A stretch of DNA of 64,000 nucleotides. It comes from Bacillus sp. AFS029637. GTDB taxonomy: Bacteria; Bacillota; Bacilli; Bacillales; Bacillaceae_G. The first letter of the stretch is position 1; every line of letters begins with the position of its first letter. Below, one piece after another: positions 32,491 through 44,401 of this stretch. The translations under genes were made by a program, and so were the position numbers. Below the pieces are notes generated by a model, which worked only from the letters and a program-made list of their open reading frames with translations, was not told the DNA's origin and did not search any database. The stretch lies in contig NZ_NUPZ01000026.1 in assembly GCF_002584985.1 (NCBI RefSeq), positions 25,826 to 89,825 of the forward strand. The letters run 5' to 3'.

Positions 32491-34878
32491 TTAACGATAT
32501 AAACGAACTGCGCCTGCAGAATTATCATCTGCTTGTCCAACTACTTCAAATTTCAATCCAAGCTTCGGTACTTTACGTCCTGCATCTGGGATTAAATCGT
32601 TCATATACGATTTAGAATCATCAAACTTCGTTACACCTGGTAACCCTTTGTAATCATATGTTCCGCGTGTTGGAGATACAACTTTCCATGCTGGCGCTTG
32701 GTTAAAGGAGAACGCAGCATCTGCGATTTGGAATCGTGTACTATTTTTAACAGTTGGTTTGCCGTTTAGCGTTCCAACAATTGCCTCTGGGTGAGAATCA
32801 ACAACTCCTAAGAAACCTTCGCCTGGATGCATACCAACCCAATTATCTGTAAAGCTAGAGTCTGCATACCATACAAGAAGACCTGTATTATACGGTACAC
32901 CACTGCTATATTTTAACGCTTGATCAGCACCAGCGTAGTTTCTCCACTCTAAATAGTAGTTATGCTTCTTCTTATCAAAACCGTCTGCTACAACGAAACC
33001 ATTTAATTTTAATTTTGTTTCGCCTTCTGCATCATCAGAGAACACAACATTTCCATCGACAGTTAATGTAGCATTATCAAAAGTAAAACCGTTCGGTGCT
33101 AAACCACCATCTGTAATGTATTCGAATACTAATTTTACTTTCTGACCTTTAAATTTACTTAAGTCATATGACTTATCTACCCATTTACCATCTGTTGTGT
33201 CTAGACCATTTTTTACATTCTTTTCACCAATTCGATCCACTAACGTTTTCGTACCATCTTCTGTTACTGCATGTACTTCAAGGAAGTCATAATCCGTTTC
33301 AATTTCATACAATGATTTGTAATCAAACTTCACATTTGTTGCATTTGTTAAATCGAACACTGGCGTTTCTAATGTTGTATGAAGATTATCGCCTTTTGTA
33401 CTATAGTAGTATTTCTTACCGAACGCAGGCTGAATACCTTTTACTTCTTTATCTGGTAAGTTAACACGAATCAGCCCAGGACGATTTGATTTCGTTACAC
33501 TTTGATCTAAGTACGTCGCAAGGCCGATACCGCGGTTTAATTTATCATAGTCAACCTCTACAATATTTGCCCAGTTTCCACCCATGTTCTTTTGAAAGAA
33601 CTCTTTATTTTGCGGAGAGAAACTCGGTGGCGTTGAACCTGCAATTTTACCAGCCCAGCTGCCGCCGCTCATAACAGACCAAGAGTTAATTGGCTCACCT
33701 GATCCGGAATATTTCGTATCATACTCATCTGGAAGACCTAGATCATGGCCAAATTCATGTGCGAATACACCAACTGCTCCGTCTTCTGGCTCAATTGTGT
33801 AGTCGTATGCTGCCATTTTACCGCCCCAGTTATCAACTTTTGCTTTTGTTCCTTCAATTGGATATGGTGATCCAAGGTTCCAACGATGTGACCAAATTGC
33901 ATCATCACCTAATCTACCACCGCCTCCATCTTGCCCAACTCCAGCGTGAATGACCATTAAGTGATCAATCAGACCATCTGGTTCATTTTTATTGCCATCA
34001 CCATTATTGTCATATTGATCGTATTCGTCAAATTCAGATAAATCAATACCACTTTCTACAGCCGCATTTAATGCCTCTTTTACAAAATCACGCGGGCCTT
34101 TTGGTCCCATATTATCATGACCGCCATCTCCTGCATCTGCGCCATAATCCGCTGCTTTACCAGGAACTGTCAACCACTTTGTTACTGTGCCATCTACTGT
34201 ATAACTACCACCAGATTGCTCTTCATAATATTGTTTAAATGTTGGGATTTTTGAACCATCAAAGAGTGTAAACGGCTCATCACCAAATAACATTTTTTGA
34301 TAATGTTCTGGATTAAAATCGTTTGAATACATATAACCTGGTACTTGATCAATATTGTTATGCTTAAAGTCATCAAACTCTACTAGCAATACGAGAACTT
34401 TATCTTTACGAACATCACCGTTATATTGTTTTTGCTTCGCTGAAGTAGTTGGTACTTTGCCGTTTAATCCCCCTTTAACCGGCTCTTGTCCAGTTACCGG
34501 GCCACTAGCAGGTTGATCTGCTTTTTCTTTCTCATCTGCTTTTGCATCTTTAACTTTTTTCAAAAAGTCAGCAGCTTCTCTTGTAACACTGTCCCCCGCT
34601 GCTGGTTCTTTTCCAGCATTTTCGCCTTTTTTCTTCTCTACGTATTTTTCAACAGCTTTTAATGTGTCTTCTTTCGACGTAGATTCACTAATTACACCGC
34701 GTTTCTTGAGCGCATCTGCTAAACGCTCCTCTTGAATTAAATTTTCATCAATTGGACTTAAAGATCCTACATTAGACGGCGTTGCCGCATAAACAGATTG
34801 ACCCCCAACCCCAAATGTGCAACTAAGCACAGCTGCCGCCGCAAGCGTAGACAGCACTTTAAAAGGCTTTTTCTTCAT
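32491..34878 (-). CDS. inhA: Immune inhibitor A, secreted M6 metalloprotease
   Basis: 795 residues, the full length of InhA proteins. A signal peptide ends at about Ala31 (GGQSVYA-A), followed by a charged propeptide to about residue 155. The zinc-binding HEFGH is at residues 374-378, with DLGLPDEYD behind it and WSVMSGGSW downstream as the Met-turn. A Ca-binding-like loop [12 protein letters not shown] lies at 291-302. The C-terminal part carries a MAM-like/VEG domain. InhA cleaves host antibacterial peptides and other bacterial secreted proteins. The group has up to three paralogues; I cannot decide which this is. A promoter lies at 34919-34947. Confidence 0.95.
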   Translation of the reverse strand: MKKKPFKVLSTLAAAAVLSCTFGVGGQSVYAATPSNVGSLSPIDENLIQEERLADALKKRGVISESTSKEDTLKAVEKYVEKKKGENAGKEPAAGDSVTREAADFLKKVKDAKADEKEKADQPASGPVTGQEPVKGGLNGKVPTTSAKQKQYNGDVRKDKVLVLLVEFDDFKHNNIDQVPGYMYSNDFNPEHYQKMLFGDEPFTLFDGSKIPTFKQYYEEQSGGSYTVDGTVTKWLTVPGKAADYGADAGDGGHDNMGPKGPRDFVKEALNAAVESGIDLSEFDEYDQYDNNGDGNKNEPDGLIDHLMVIHAGVGQDGGGGRLGDDAIWSHRWNLGSPYPIEGTKAKVDNWGGKMAAYDYTIEPEDGAVGVFAHEFGHDLGLPDEYDTKYSGSGEPINSWSVMSGGSWAGKIAGSTPPSFSPQNKEFFQKNMGGNWANIVEVDYDKLNRGIGLATYLDQSVTKSNRPGLIRVNLPDKEVKGIQPAFGKKYYYSTKGDNLHTTLETPVFDLTNATNVKFDYKSLYEIETDYDFLEVHAVTEDGTKTLVDRIGEKNVKNGLDTTDGKWVDKSYDLSKFKGQKVKLVFEYITDGGLAPNGFTFDNATLTVDGNVVFSDDAEGETKLKLNGFVVADGFDKKKHNYYLEWRNYAGADQALKYSSGVPYNTGLLVWYADSSFTDNWVGMHPGEGFLGVVDSHPEAIVGTLNGKPTVKNSTRFQIADAAFSFNQAPAWKVVSPTRGTYDYKGLPGVTKFDDSKSYMNDLIPDAGRKVPKLGLKFEVVGQADDNSAGAVRLYR

Positions 34879-35160
34879 CCCTATTCCTCCCCAATATTAA
34901 ATATGTTCCAACTTTTATATAATAAAGAATATTCTGACATTACACAATACATTGTCTTAATTTGTAATATTTTTGAAAATATTCTTTGTTTTAGATTGAT
35001 ATACATTCTAATTCATCAATGTTTTCAACGCTTACTTCTTGCATGTGAATTCGAATCGTGGCATGTATAATTTCTTCTACGACAGGGACATTCAAAGAAA
35101 TCCAATTTATATGCTCATTTTGATTTTCAGTTTCAGGTAATAGTAGCTAGCTTAAAAACA
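34879..35160. other. Intergenic region with the inhA promoter
   Basis: About 280 bases hold the inhA leader and promoter. No PlcR box and no gene was recognised in the rest. Confidence 0.45.
34919..34947 (-). promoter_or_regulatory. Promoter of inhA
   Basis: On the minus strand TTGTGT (34942-34947) and TATTAT (34919-34924) are 17 bases apart, about 40 bases before the start codon. Confidence 0.55.
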
Positions 35161-35199
35161 TAAAAAAATCGTCCACTATATTTAGCGGACGATCTTTTT
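35161..35199 (-). terminator. Terminator of rph
   Basis: ATCGTCC (35168-35174) pairs with GGACGAT (35187-35193), with seven T on the minus strand. Confidence 0.8.
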
Positions 35200-35216
35200 A
35201 TTTATCTAAAGCACAA

Positions 35217-37955
<2,739 letters not shown>

Positions 37956-38085
37956 CTAATTCACTTCAATTACATCACCAAACTTAAACATTCTTTGATT
38001 ATGAAAAGCAATCATTAGACATAATGGATTTCTATCGAACTTTGTTATGTTTTTTTTATATAAAATTATATTGTAATATCCTTAT
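37956..38085 (-). pseudogene. Decayed yolD-like 3' fragment
   Basis: The bases at 37969-38010 are identical, over 42 bases, to 42013-42054 in the intact yolD-like gene at 42000-42341. The fragment still reads FHNQRMFKFGDVIEVN-stop on the minus strand. Further upstream the match becomes patchy (ITKFDRNPL against ITVVDINPL) and stops appear. The 5' part and the polymerase gene that should precede it are gone. Confidence 0.75.
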
Positions 38086-38315
38086 AAATCTTTTATTAAG
38101 CCATAAATTCGCCTCAAAAAATAGTAGAATCTGTGACTTTAAAAGCAATATTTTTTGTTTGCACTCTATATAAATTGATTTGAATCCCTCTTAATTCTAG
38201 GACTAAATTATTGTTTTTTAATCCCACATTAATTCTTTTCTCAAATTCGTCAAAATGAATTTTCAAGATTAGGGAACTATAATGTCGTATTAAAATATAT
38301 TAAGGGGGAGAAAAA

Positions 38316-38679
38316 TTGAAAAATGAAATGAATTATGGAAGTGATTACAAGTTTATTCTAGAAACTTCAATTGAAAGTGGTCACGGCATCGAAGTATTAC
38401 CTGATTTATTTTGTTACAGTGAAACAGGAGTATCTGTATAAAGTAATAACTCAAGAACAGGAAATAAGCGGTCCGCCTCGTTATTTAACAACAGACTGGA
38501 AAGCTGCTAAAGAGTCAGTTGTTAAGCTAGAGAAGTTAAAGCCTCTAACCGCTGTTCCTGGACATGGGATACCTATGTCGGGTGAATTGCTATCAACAAG
38601 CCTCAAAACACTCGTTCAAGAATTTGATAAAATTGCTGTACCTGATTACGGAAAATATATAGATAAAAAGATGCATTAA
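38316..38679 (+). pseudogene. MBL-fold metallo-hydrolase with internal deletion and frameshift
   Basis: A TTG at 38316 behind AAGGGGGAG opens a frame reading NYGSDYKFILETSIESG and ending DLFCYSETGVSV-stop at 38441. The C-terminus of the same kind of protein continues in another frame (VKQEYLYKVITQEQEISGPP to KIAVPDYGKYI). The middle, with the HxHxDH metal site, is missing. The later frame alone (from 38371) looks like a complete small gene but lacks a ribosome binding site. I recognise both ends from B. cereus MBL-fold proteins. Confidence 0.7.
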
Positions 38680-38987
38680 ACGTGAAAATACTTTGTTTAT
38701 TTTTATATTAACGAATCAAAATATAATGCAAAATCAAAACAAAAAAAATATTAAGTTTAATATAAAAAAACATTGCACTTAGGCAACATCTCTATTATAA
38801 GAATGAAACTAACCTTTGTGAATAAAGCTCGATATTCCGCAAATACTATCCATAGTATAAGCCTGCTTCTTACCCAGGTTGTACTTCTTACCATTAAAGG
38901 GTGATTAAAACGGGTTACGCTATATAAAAGCATAGCCCGTTTTTAATAAAATATTGTGTTCCATATACGTTTAAACAATGGAGGAAA
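38680..38987. other. Intergenic region after the MBL pseudogene
   Basis: AT-rich. A 33-codon frame at 38803-38904 ends just before a terminator but has no ribosome binding site, so it is not called a gene. The hairpin at 38906-38946 is the only firm element. Confidence 0.4.
38906..38946 (+). terminator. Terminator
   Basis: AACGGGTTACGCT pairs with AGCATAGCCCGTT (two G-T pairs), followed by TTTTAAT. It may be the old end of the MBL transcript. Confidence 0.6.
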
Positions 38988-39464
38988 ATGCTGAAACATA
39001 TTGTTGCCTTATTAATTAAATACACAGCAATAACTACAGTATTGCTAATCATGCTTAGTATCTTTCAAGGCATTTCAATTCCTAGAGTATTACTAATTTC
39101 TCTTTTTCTGACGGGAGCCTATTTTATCGGAGACCTCTTCATTTTAGCTAAATACGGAAATATGATTGCTACAATGACAGATTTCGGCTTAAGCTTTTTC
39201 GGAACTTGGTTACTAACATCCTTGTTTACTAATTTAGATGCTACTCGTAACATTAGACTTTCTTCATTTATAGCCGCTTTAATTATTGGTGGAACAGAAG
39301 TTTCCTTTCACATTTATATGAAGAGGCTAGTGCTACGTAACGACGATGAATTAACAAATCATAATCATGTTCAGCATGATAAATATGCCATGAAAATGTC
39401 AGATGAATATATAGATTCTTCCACAATAAATAAATCCAAACTTGAGGATACATCTAAAAAATAA
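38988..39464 (+). CDS. DUF2512 (YndM-like) membrane protein
   Basis: 158 residues. Four membrane segments in the first 110 residues (about 8-26, 32-50, 58-80, 90-110), then a hydrophilic tail rich in His, Asp and Lys. The pattern HIVALLIKYTAITTVLL...GAYFIGDLFILAKYGNMIATMTDFGLSFFGTWLL is typical of YndM/DUF2512. The function is unknown. The ATG follows GGAGG at short spacing. It ends in a terminator shared with the DUF3231 gene. Confidence 0.85.
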   Translation: MLKHIVALLIKYTAITTVLLIMLSIFQGISIPRVLLISLFLTGAYFIGDLFILAKYGNMIATMTDFGLSFFGTWLLTSLFTNLDATRNIRLSSFIAALIIGGTEVSFHIYMKRLVLRNDDELTNHNHVQHDKYAMKMSDEYIDSSTINKSKLEDTSKK

Positions 39465-39488
39465 AAAAGTGGCCAACGCCACTTTTTT
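39461..39488. terminator. Bidirectional terminator
   Basis: AAAAAGTGGC/GCCACTTTTTT with a 4-base loop serves both convergent genes. Confidence 0.8.
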
Positions 39489-39499
39489 ACTTTTGTTTA

Positions 39500-40015
39500 T
39501 TACGCTTGATCAGAATTTCTTACATGTAATGGAGGTGGAACTACCCATCCCTTTTTCTTGCTTAAACGTAGCAGAGTTACACCTGCCTGCGCTTTTTTCA
39601 TATGAAATTGTCCAAATAACATGCCTACATCTTCTCGAAGGCATTTTCCCATTACTTGACTACATGTCACAAGTCCAGCTGCTAGCCCTGCAGAAACAGC
39701 AGCAGCAATTTCAGCATCATTAATACGTGCTCCAGGAGGAATGTCTTCGATAGATGCAACTGGTCGTTCTGGAGGAGCAGGCGGTAAAGCGACCCCATTA
39801 ATCTTTAAAAGAGCTTTTAATTCTTCTATTTCCGAATTCATATCATTTTCAATTAAGCCTTCTAAAAACTTCTTCAAATCTTCATCACCTGTGTGATTCA
39901 TAAATACTTGATGACTTGCAATTGCCCCCTGCGCAGCAAGAAGATAACTCCAAATATCAAATACTTCTCCGTAATGTAAAGGTTCATTTTGAGGATTTCC
40001 ACTTAATATACCCAT
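39500..40015 (-). CDS. DUF3231 family protein
   Basis: 171 residues from the ATG at 40015 (TAGGA upstream); a longer open frame has no site. The sequence NEPLHYGEVFDIWSYLLAAQGAIASHQVFMNHTGDEDLKKFLEGLI and later CLREDVGMLFGQFHMKKAQAGVTLLRLSKKKGWVVPPPL is typical of DUF3231. The fold is a helical bundle related to ferritin-like proteins, and members are often found in spore formers. Function unknown. Confidence 0.85.
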   Translation of the reverse strand: MGILSGNPQNEPLHYGEVFDIWSYLLAAQGAIASHQVFMNHTGDEDLKKFLEGLIENDMNSEIEELKALLKINGVALPPAPPERPVASIEDIPPGARINDAEIAAAVSAGLAAGLVTCSQVMGKCLREDVGMLFGQFHMKKAQAGVTLLRLSKKKGWVVPPPLHVRNSDQA

Positions 40016-40309
40016 TTTTAAATTCCTACCTTTCGAAAATATCATAATAAATATTGATTTCAATATTGAAATCAAATTTTTAAGTATACTTTTTCCTGCA
40101 AAGGATTTTCTACTATGCATGGAAAACACCTTTCCAACACTGCATGTTTATTATTTAGGAAAGTAGTTAACAAATTAAATACTCAAAGAATATGAAAGAA
40201 GATTATCAATAATCTTTGAGTGAGAATCTGTTTAATATAAGGTTTTTTATTTTTATGAATACACAAAAGAAATTGATTTACATATTTGCTATATTTTATG
40301 CCAAATTAC
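40016..40309. other. Intergenic region downstream of the spore protein gene
   Basis: Very AT-rich. ACTCAAAGA near 40182 and TCTTTGAGT near 40214 form a long-loop inverted repeat that may be a weak terminator of the spore protein gene. Nothing else recognised. Confidence 0.35.
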
Positions 40310-40522
40310 TTAGCGGTTAGCTCTACCACCAAGTTGTTGTTCTGCCAATGCTACTAAACGTTTTGTAATTTCACCACCAACAGATCCGTTTGAACGAGCT
40401 GTTGTATCTGCACCAAGTTGTACACCAAACTCTTGTGCAATTTCATATTTCATTTGATCAAGAGCTTGTTCAGCGCCTCGAACTAATAATTCATTACGAC
40501 TTCCACTATTATTGTTTGCCAT
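40310..40522 (-). CDS. Small acid-soluble spore protein, alpha/beta type
   Basis: 70 residues. The GPR protease site is visible in [10 protein letters not shown] at about residues 25-34, followed by [30 protein letters not shown], the conserved DNA-binding block. These proteins coat DNA in spores and protect it from UV and heat. The ATG follows GGAGGTG. A CATATTA stretch upstream on the minus strand resembles a forespore sigma factor -10 box but no good -35 was found. It shows that the organism forms spores. Confidence 0.96.
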   Translation of the reverse strand: MANNNSGSRNELLVRGAEQALDQMKYEIAQEFGVQLGADTTARSNGSVGGEITKRLVALAEQQLGGRANR

Positions 40523-40787
40523 ATTGTTTCACCTCCGATGTTGTTAATATGCTACAAATTATGAAAAAAAAATTATCTTTTTTCTGGTAATTAGATTATG
40601 AATAAAAATTGATTTTTTTCTTACAGTAGGGCAAAACATATAAGAAAGAATAACTGATATAACATACTTTCATAAAAACACTATGTATACTTCCTAATTC
40701 CCTTCAGTAAACAAAAGAAAGATTTCTATTTCACCAAGAGATTAAATACAATTATGTTTTGAGACATAATTCAAAAGGAGATATGAG

Positions 40788-41921
40788 ATGAAAGCTGTAA
40801 CCTATCAAGGACCAAACCAAGTACAGGTTAAACAAGTGGATGATGCAAAATTAGAAAAAAAAGATGATATTATTGTAAGAATTACTTCAACCGCTATTTG
40901 CGGTTCTGATTTACATTTATATCAAGGCAACATGCCCTTACCTCAAGGATACATTATCGGCCATGAGCCAATGGGAATCGTTGAAGAAGTCGGGCCAGAT
41001 GTCACTAAAGTGAAAAAAGGCGATCGTGTTGTCATCCCCTTCAACGTTTCTTGTGGACATTGTTTCTATTGCCAACATGAAATGGAAAGTCAATGTGATA
41101 ACTCAAACCCTCATTACGATTCCGGTGGATACTTTGGTTATACAGAGAAATTTGGTAATCATCCAGGTGGACAAGCAGAATATTTAAAAGTTCCTTTTGG
41201 AAATTTCATTCCATTTGTTATACCGGAATCATGCGAACTTGAAGATGAATCCCTACTATTTTTATCAGATGTTTTACCAACAGCCTATTGGAGTGTAATA
41301 AACGCAGGCGTTAAACCAGGTGATACTGTTATCGTCCTTGGTTGTGGACCGGTTGGATTAATGACACAAAAATTTGCTTGGATGCAAGGTGCTAAACGTG
41401 TAATTGCAGTGGATTACTTAGATTATCGGATGAATTATGCAAAAAAGATTAACAATGTTGAGGTATTTGAGTTTACAAAATTCCCCGATATGGGAGAACA
41501 TTTAAAGGAAATTACACATGGTGGTGCCGATGTAGTCATTGATTGCGTGGGGATGGATGGAAAAAAATCGCCTCTAGAATTTCTGGAACAAAAATTGAAA
41601 TTACAAGGCGGAACTCTCGGCCCTATTCAAATCGCTACGAAAGCCGTAAGAAAATATGGAACGGTTCAAATGACCGGCGTTTATGGTGGCAATTATAATG
41701 CCTTTCCACTCGGTGCATTTTGGGTTAGAAATATTAACCTTAAAATGGGACAAGCACCTGTCATTCATTTTATGCCGGAACTATTTGAAAAAATAACAAA
41801 TAAAGAATTTGATCCAAAAGAGATTATTACACACAAAATCCCCCTTGAAGAAGCGAGCTACGGTTATCAAATTTTTAATAATCGTGAAGATGATTGTATT
41901 AAAGTTATTTTAAAACCTTGA
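40788..41921 (+). CDS. Zinc-dependent alcohol dehydrogenase (MDR family)
   Basis: 377 residues. The catalytic zinc site (ICGSDLHLYQG, GHEPMG) and the structural zinc Cys cluster (CGHCFYCQHEMESQCDN) are present. The NAD-binding GCGPVGL and the end of the second strand IAVDYLDYRM point to NAD. The insert HYDSGGYFGYTEKFGNHPGGQAEYLKVPFG is typical of the glutathione-independent formaldehyde dehydrogenase-like branch. Substrate not known. The ATG follows AAGGAG. Single gene, with a symmetrical hairpin behind it. Confidence 0.9.
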   Translation: MKAVTYQGPNQVQVKQVDDAKLEKKDDIIVRITSTAICGSDLHLYQGNMPLPQGYIIGHEPMGIVEEVGPDVTKVKKGDRVVIPFNVSCGHCFYCQHEMESQCDNSNPHYDSGGYFGYTEKFGNHPGGQAEYLKVPFGNFIPFVIPESCELEDESLLFLSDVLPTAYWSVINAGVKPGDTVIVLGCGPVGLMTQKFAWMQGAKRVIAVDYLDYRMNYAKKINNVEVFEFTKFPDMGEHLKEITHGGADVVIDCVGMDGKKSPLEFLEQKLKLQGGTLGPIQIATKAVRKYGTVQMTGVYGGNYNAFPLGAFWVRNINLKMGQAPVIHFMPELFEKITNKEFDPKEIITHKIPLEEASYGYQIFNNREDDCIKVILKP

Positions 41922-41949
41922 AAATTGTTATGTGTCTGAACCTTTTATT

Positions 41950-41994
41950 TTTCTATGCAGTAGACTGCTAAAAATAAACCTACTGCATAGAAAA
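41950..41994. repeat. Perfect inverted repeat between the dehydrogenase and yolD
   Basis: CTATGCAGTAG (41953-41963) and its mirror (41980-41990), extended by T/A pairs to about 15 bp. It has no T-tract after it on either strand, so it is an odd terminator, or a binding site or RNA stabiliser. Confidence 0.55.
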
Positions 41995-41999
41995 GTATT

Positions 42000-42341
42000 C
42001 TAATCAACCTCGATTACATCACCAAACTTAAACATTCTTTGATTATGAAAAGCATCGGTACAAGTAATCGTCTCCATTAATGGATTAATATCCACTACTG
42101 TTATGTAATTTTTATATAGATAGCCATTTTTATAATATGTAAGTAAAACCTCTTCCTCACCTAAATATGAAATTAACAGCTTATTTTCAATCCTTTCTTG
42201 TGCATCTGGCGTTAAAATTGGACGCGGGATTTTTGTTTGTTCCTGTATCATTTCTTTAATCACTACAAACTGCTCTGGCATGCTGGCAAACGGTTGCCAC
42301 TTTACCATTCCTCTTCCTTTTGGCATGTTAGCATTCTTCAC
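42000..42341 (-). CDS. YolD-like protein
   Basis: 113 residues. PKGRGMVKWQPFASMPEQF at the start and NKLLISYLGEEEVLLTYYKNGYLYKNYITVVDIN further on are hallmarks of the YolD family, small proteins encoded with Y-family polymerases in Bacillus. It starts with GTG at 42341, whose ribosome binding site GGAGGG lies in the end of the polymerase gene; the two overlap by four bases (GTGA). It is part of the LexA-controlled operon. Its exact role in lesion bypass is unknown. Confidence 0.92.
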   Translation of the reverse strand: MKNANMPKGRGMVKWQPFASMPEQFVVIKEMIQEQTKIPRPILTPDAQERIENKLLISYLGEEEVLLTYYKNGYLYKNYITVVDINPLMETITCTDAFHNQRMFKFGDVIEVD

Positions 42342-43603
42342 GATTTGTGCCCTCCTAATAATGTGTTTCTATATCTTGCTGTTGCGACGCTTGTGTAAGA
42401 AATACCTCGTAAAATACTGTTCTTACCAAATCGTGTTCGAATTTCGTCCATAACTTTCGTTAATCGCATTTCTTTTTCTCTTTGTACAATGTTATCGAAA
42501 AGCGAAATTTGCTCTTCCCCTTCATTTATTAAATTAGTTAGCGAAATACTTATCGATCGAATCGGTTCTCCTGTATGGCGCTCATATAAAAAATATGTAC
42601 AAACATTATAAATATCCATCGTTAAATTGGTTGCTCTATTTAACGTATGTGCCTTTTTTATTCCCCCGCCGTATTCCTTGCTATATCCAACTGAAAAATG
42701 AATTGTTTGTGCGCATTTCTTTTCTCGTCTCAACCTGTAACAAACTTCTTCTATGTGCTCTAGTAAAATAACGATGAACTCTTCTATCGAATAATCACGT
42801 AATAATATTTGGCTTTTCGCTATAGATGTTGTTGCCGGAACATACTTTTCTGCTATTCTGCTAAAATCAATCCCGTTACTGTGTAAATGCAATTCTTCTC
42901 CTATTACACCAAACGACTGCTTTAAATATTTCAAAGGGTACTGCGCTAACTCCCCTATTGTATGTATACCTTTTCGGTTCAATTTCATTTCCGTTTTATA
43001 CGATATACCCCAAAATTTACTGAGCGGTCTAATGCTCCATAACTTCTCGGGTATATCGTCATACGTCCACTGCGCAATTCCATCCCTATTCTTTTTTGCT
43101 TCCACATCCATCGCTACTTTACTCAATAATAAATTCGGACCAATACCAATCGTACTTTCAATCCGTGTACGTTCATATATTTCTCGTTTGAACTTTAATG
43201 CGAACTCGTGCGGATTACTCGCAAACAAATGAATACTTGCGGTCATATCCATGAAAAATTCATCGATACTATATTGATGAAAATCTTCCGGCGCAACATA
43301 CTGTAAAGCTAAGCCTGTTATATAGGTTGAACACTTCATATACGTATGCATAATTGGATTCACAATAATAATATCTGGTCGCTTCGGTATTTCGTACAAT
43401 CTTGCCATCTTCTTTATTCCTAACGCTTTTAACGGCGGTGTTGCTGCTAATACGATTGATCCGCTCTGATTCACATCTCCTACAACAGCCAACTTTGTAT
43501 AACGTGGATCTAGTCCTTTTTTAATACATGATACACTCGCATAAAAGCTACGAAGATCTACACAAAGAATAATACGATTCGGTAAAAGAAAATAATCATA
43601 CAA
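42338..43603 (-). CDS. Y-family DNA polymerase (UvrX/YqjW type)
   Basis: 421 residues from a TTG at 43603, eight bases after GGGAG. A longer frame would start at 43639, inside a LexA box. The polymerase catalytic motifs are CVDLRSFYASVSC (first Asp) and YSIDEFFMD (Asp-Glu). IGIGPNLLLSKVAMD and the helix-hairpin-helix GIHTIGELAQYPLKYLKQSFG follow. QISLFD near residue 380 is a beta-clamp binding motif. The enzyme copies damaged DNA with low fidelity. It is co-transcribed with yolD and controlled by two LexA boxes. Confidence 0.92.
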   Translation of the reverse strand: MYDYFLLPNRIILCVDLRSFYASVSCIKKGLDPRYTKLAVVGDVNQSGSIVLAATPPLKALGIKKMARLYEIPKRPDIIIVNPIMHTYMKCSTYITGLALQYVAPEDFHQYSIDEFFMDMTASIHLFASNPHEFALKFKREIYERTRIESTIGIGPNLLLSKVAMDVEAKKNRDGIAQWTYDDIPEKLWSIRPLSKFWGISYKTEMKLNRKGIHTIGELAQYPLKYLKQSFGVIGEELHLHSNGIDFSRIAEKYVPATTSIAKSQILLRDYSIEEFIVILLEHIEEVCYRLRREKKCAQTIHFSVGYSKEYGGGIKKAHTLNRATNLTMDIYNVCTYFLYERHTGEPIRSISISLTNLINEGEEQISLFDNIVQREKEMRLTKVMDEIRTRFGKNSILRGISYTSVATARYRNTLLGGHKS

Positions 43604-43623
43604 GGTAATCACTCCCAACAAAA

Positions 43624-43658
43624 GAACGTTTGTTCTCATTATATACGAACTCTTGTTC
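43624..43658. promoter_or_regulatory. Two LexA (SOS) boxes ahead of the Y-family polymerase
   Basis: GAAC-N4-GTTC occurs twice, at 43624-43635 and 43647-43658, with 23 bases between their starts. The second has the fuller form CGAAC-N4-GTTC. This is the Gram-positive LexA pattern, in the place expected for the promoter. Confidence 0.85.
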
Positions 43659-43699
43659 TTTTTAAAGGGATTTTCATGAAAATTTTGGTTAAAATAACC

Positions 43700-43733
43700 T
43701 TAAAATTCTTTTTAAGAAAATCTTAAGAAAATC
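43700..43733 (+). promoter_or_regulatory. Direct repeats ahead of the yxeA-like gene
   Basis: TTAAGAAAATC occurs twice in a row (43712-43722, 43723-43733), with a related TTAAAATTCTT at 43700. An 11-base period fits a response regulator of the OmpR family. A TATACT -10 box is at 43760-43765. Confidence 0.5.
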
Positions 43734-43798
43734 TCCCTTTATTCATAAGAATTTTTTTCTATACTGAAACATGTAAATGAACAAAAGGAGAAATAACC

Positions 43799-44164
43799 AT
43801 GAAAAAATTTGTAATTTGCATAATAGGAATAGGCCTTCCTATATACTTACTACCTTTCATATTACGCGGGGATTTGGACAGATTTAATCCTATTGCTGAA
43901 GAAAAAAATGTATACGCCGTTGCGAAAGGATATGGCGTTCCAGATTACCATCATAAAGGAAGAGCTATGTACTCACTAAAAGGTGTTGATGAATTAAGGA
44001 ATGAGAAAGAATATACAGTAGGAACGAACACTCCTAATGATTTTATAAGAAAAACTTACTTGAAAATTCATGTAAAAGGTAAGTATGTGTATTCTTACGA
44101 CGTTATTTCTGAAAAGGACATACCGGAGAAAATAAGAGGACAATTGAAAATAGTAGATAACTAA
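43799..44164 (+). CDS. YxeA family protein (DUF1093)
   Basis: 121 residues. One N-terminal hydrophobic segment (about 4-23) acts as signal or anchor. The rest is a small beta-rich OB-like domain: YAVAKGYGVPDYHHKGRAMYSLKGVDELRNEKEYTVGTN and LKIHVKGKYVYSYDVISEKDIPEKIRGQL are typical of YxeA/DUF1093. In B. subtilis yxeA is linked to a cell-envelope stress system. The ATG follows AAAGGAG. Its last 60 bases and terminator recur at 63891-63985. Confidence 0.88.
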   Translation: MKKFVICIIGIGLPIYLLPFILRGDLDRFNPIAEEKNVYAVAKGYGVPDYHHKGRAMYSLKGVDELRNEKEYTVGTNTPNDFIRKTYLKIHVKGKYVYSYDVISEKDIPEKIRGQLKIVDN

Positions 44165-44200
44165 AAGAGCCTACTCGTATGAGCTGGCTCTTTTAGTTTG
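44163..44200 (+). terminator. Terminator of the yxeA-like gene
   Basis: AAAAGAGCC (44163-44171) pairs with GGCTCTTTT (44186-44194). The same hairpin, with small changes, is at 63953-63985. Confidence 0.75.
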
Positions 44201-44401
44201 TTTTATAGTGTTATTTTTCCCATAAGCTAAAAATTCTATTACCCATTTTCATATTTTTTGAATCAATAGGTGGAATCTCTCCGTCTATTTATCAGATCGA
44301 GTGCTTAATCTGTTCCCCAAACCGATAATTGATATAAACTTTTCTTCTATATAAAGCATATTCTTATTGGTCGACTTAATGACTATGGGATCTTTCCCCT
44401 T

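Noticed and set aside
33168-33953. Open frames on the plus strand opposite inhA.
   Set aside because: They are antisense to a clear protease gene, have no ribosome binding sites and have odd composition.
34879-35160. PlcR box ahead of inhA.
   Set aside because: No TATG-N8-CATA-like palindrome was found in the leader region.
38371-38679. Open frame that looks like a complete 102-residue protein.
   Set aside because: It has no ribosome binding site and only its C-terminal part resembles a protein (MBL-fold); the matching N-terminus is in another frame upstream, so it was treated as a pseudogene.
38803-38904. 33-codon frame just before a terminator.
   Set aside because: There is no ribosome binding site and no recognisable protein character.
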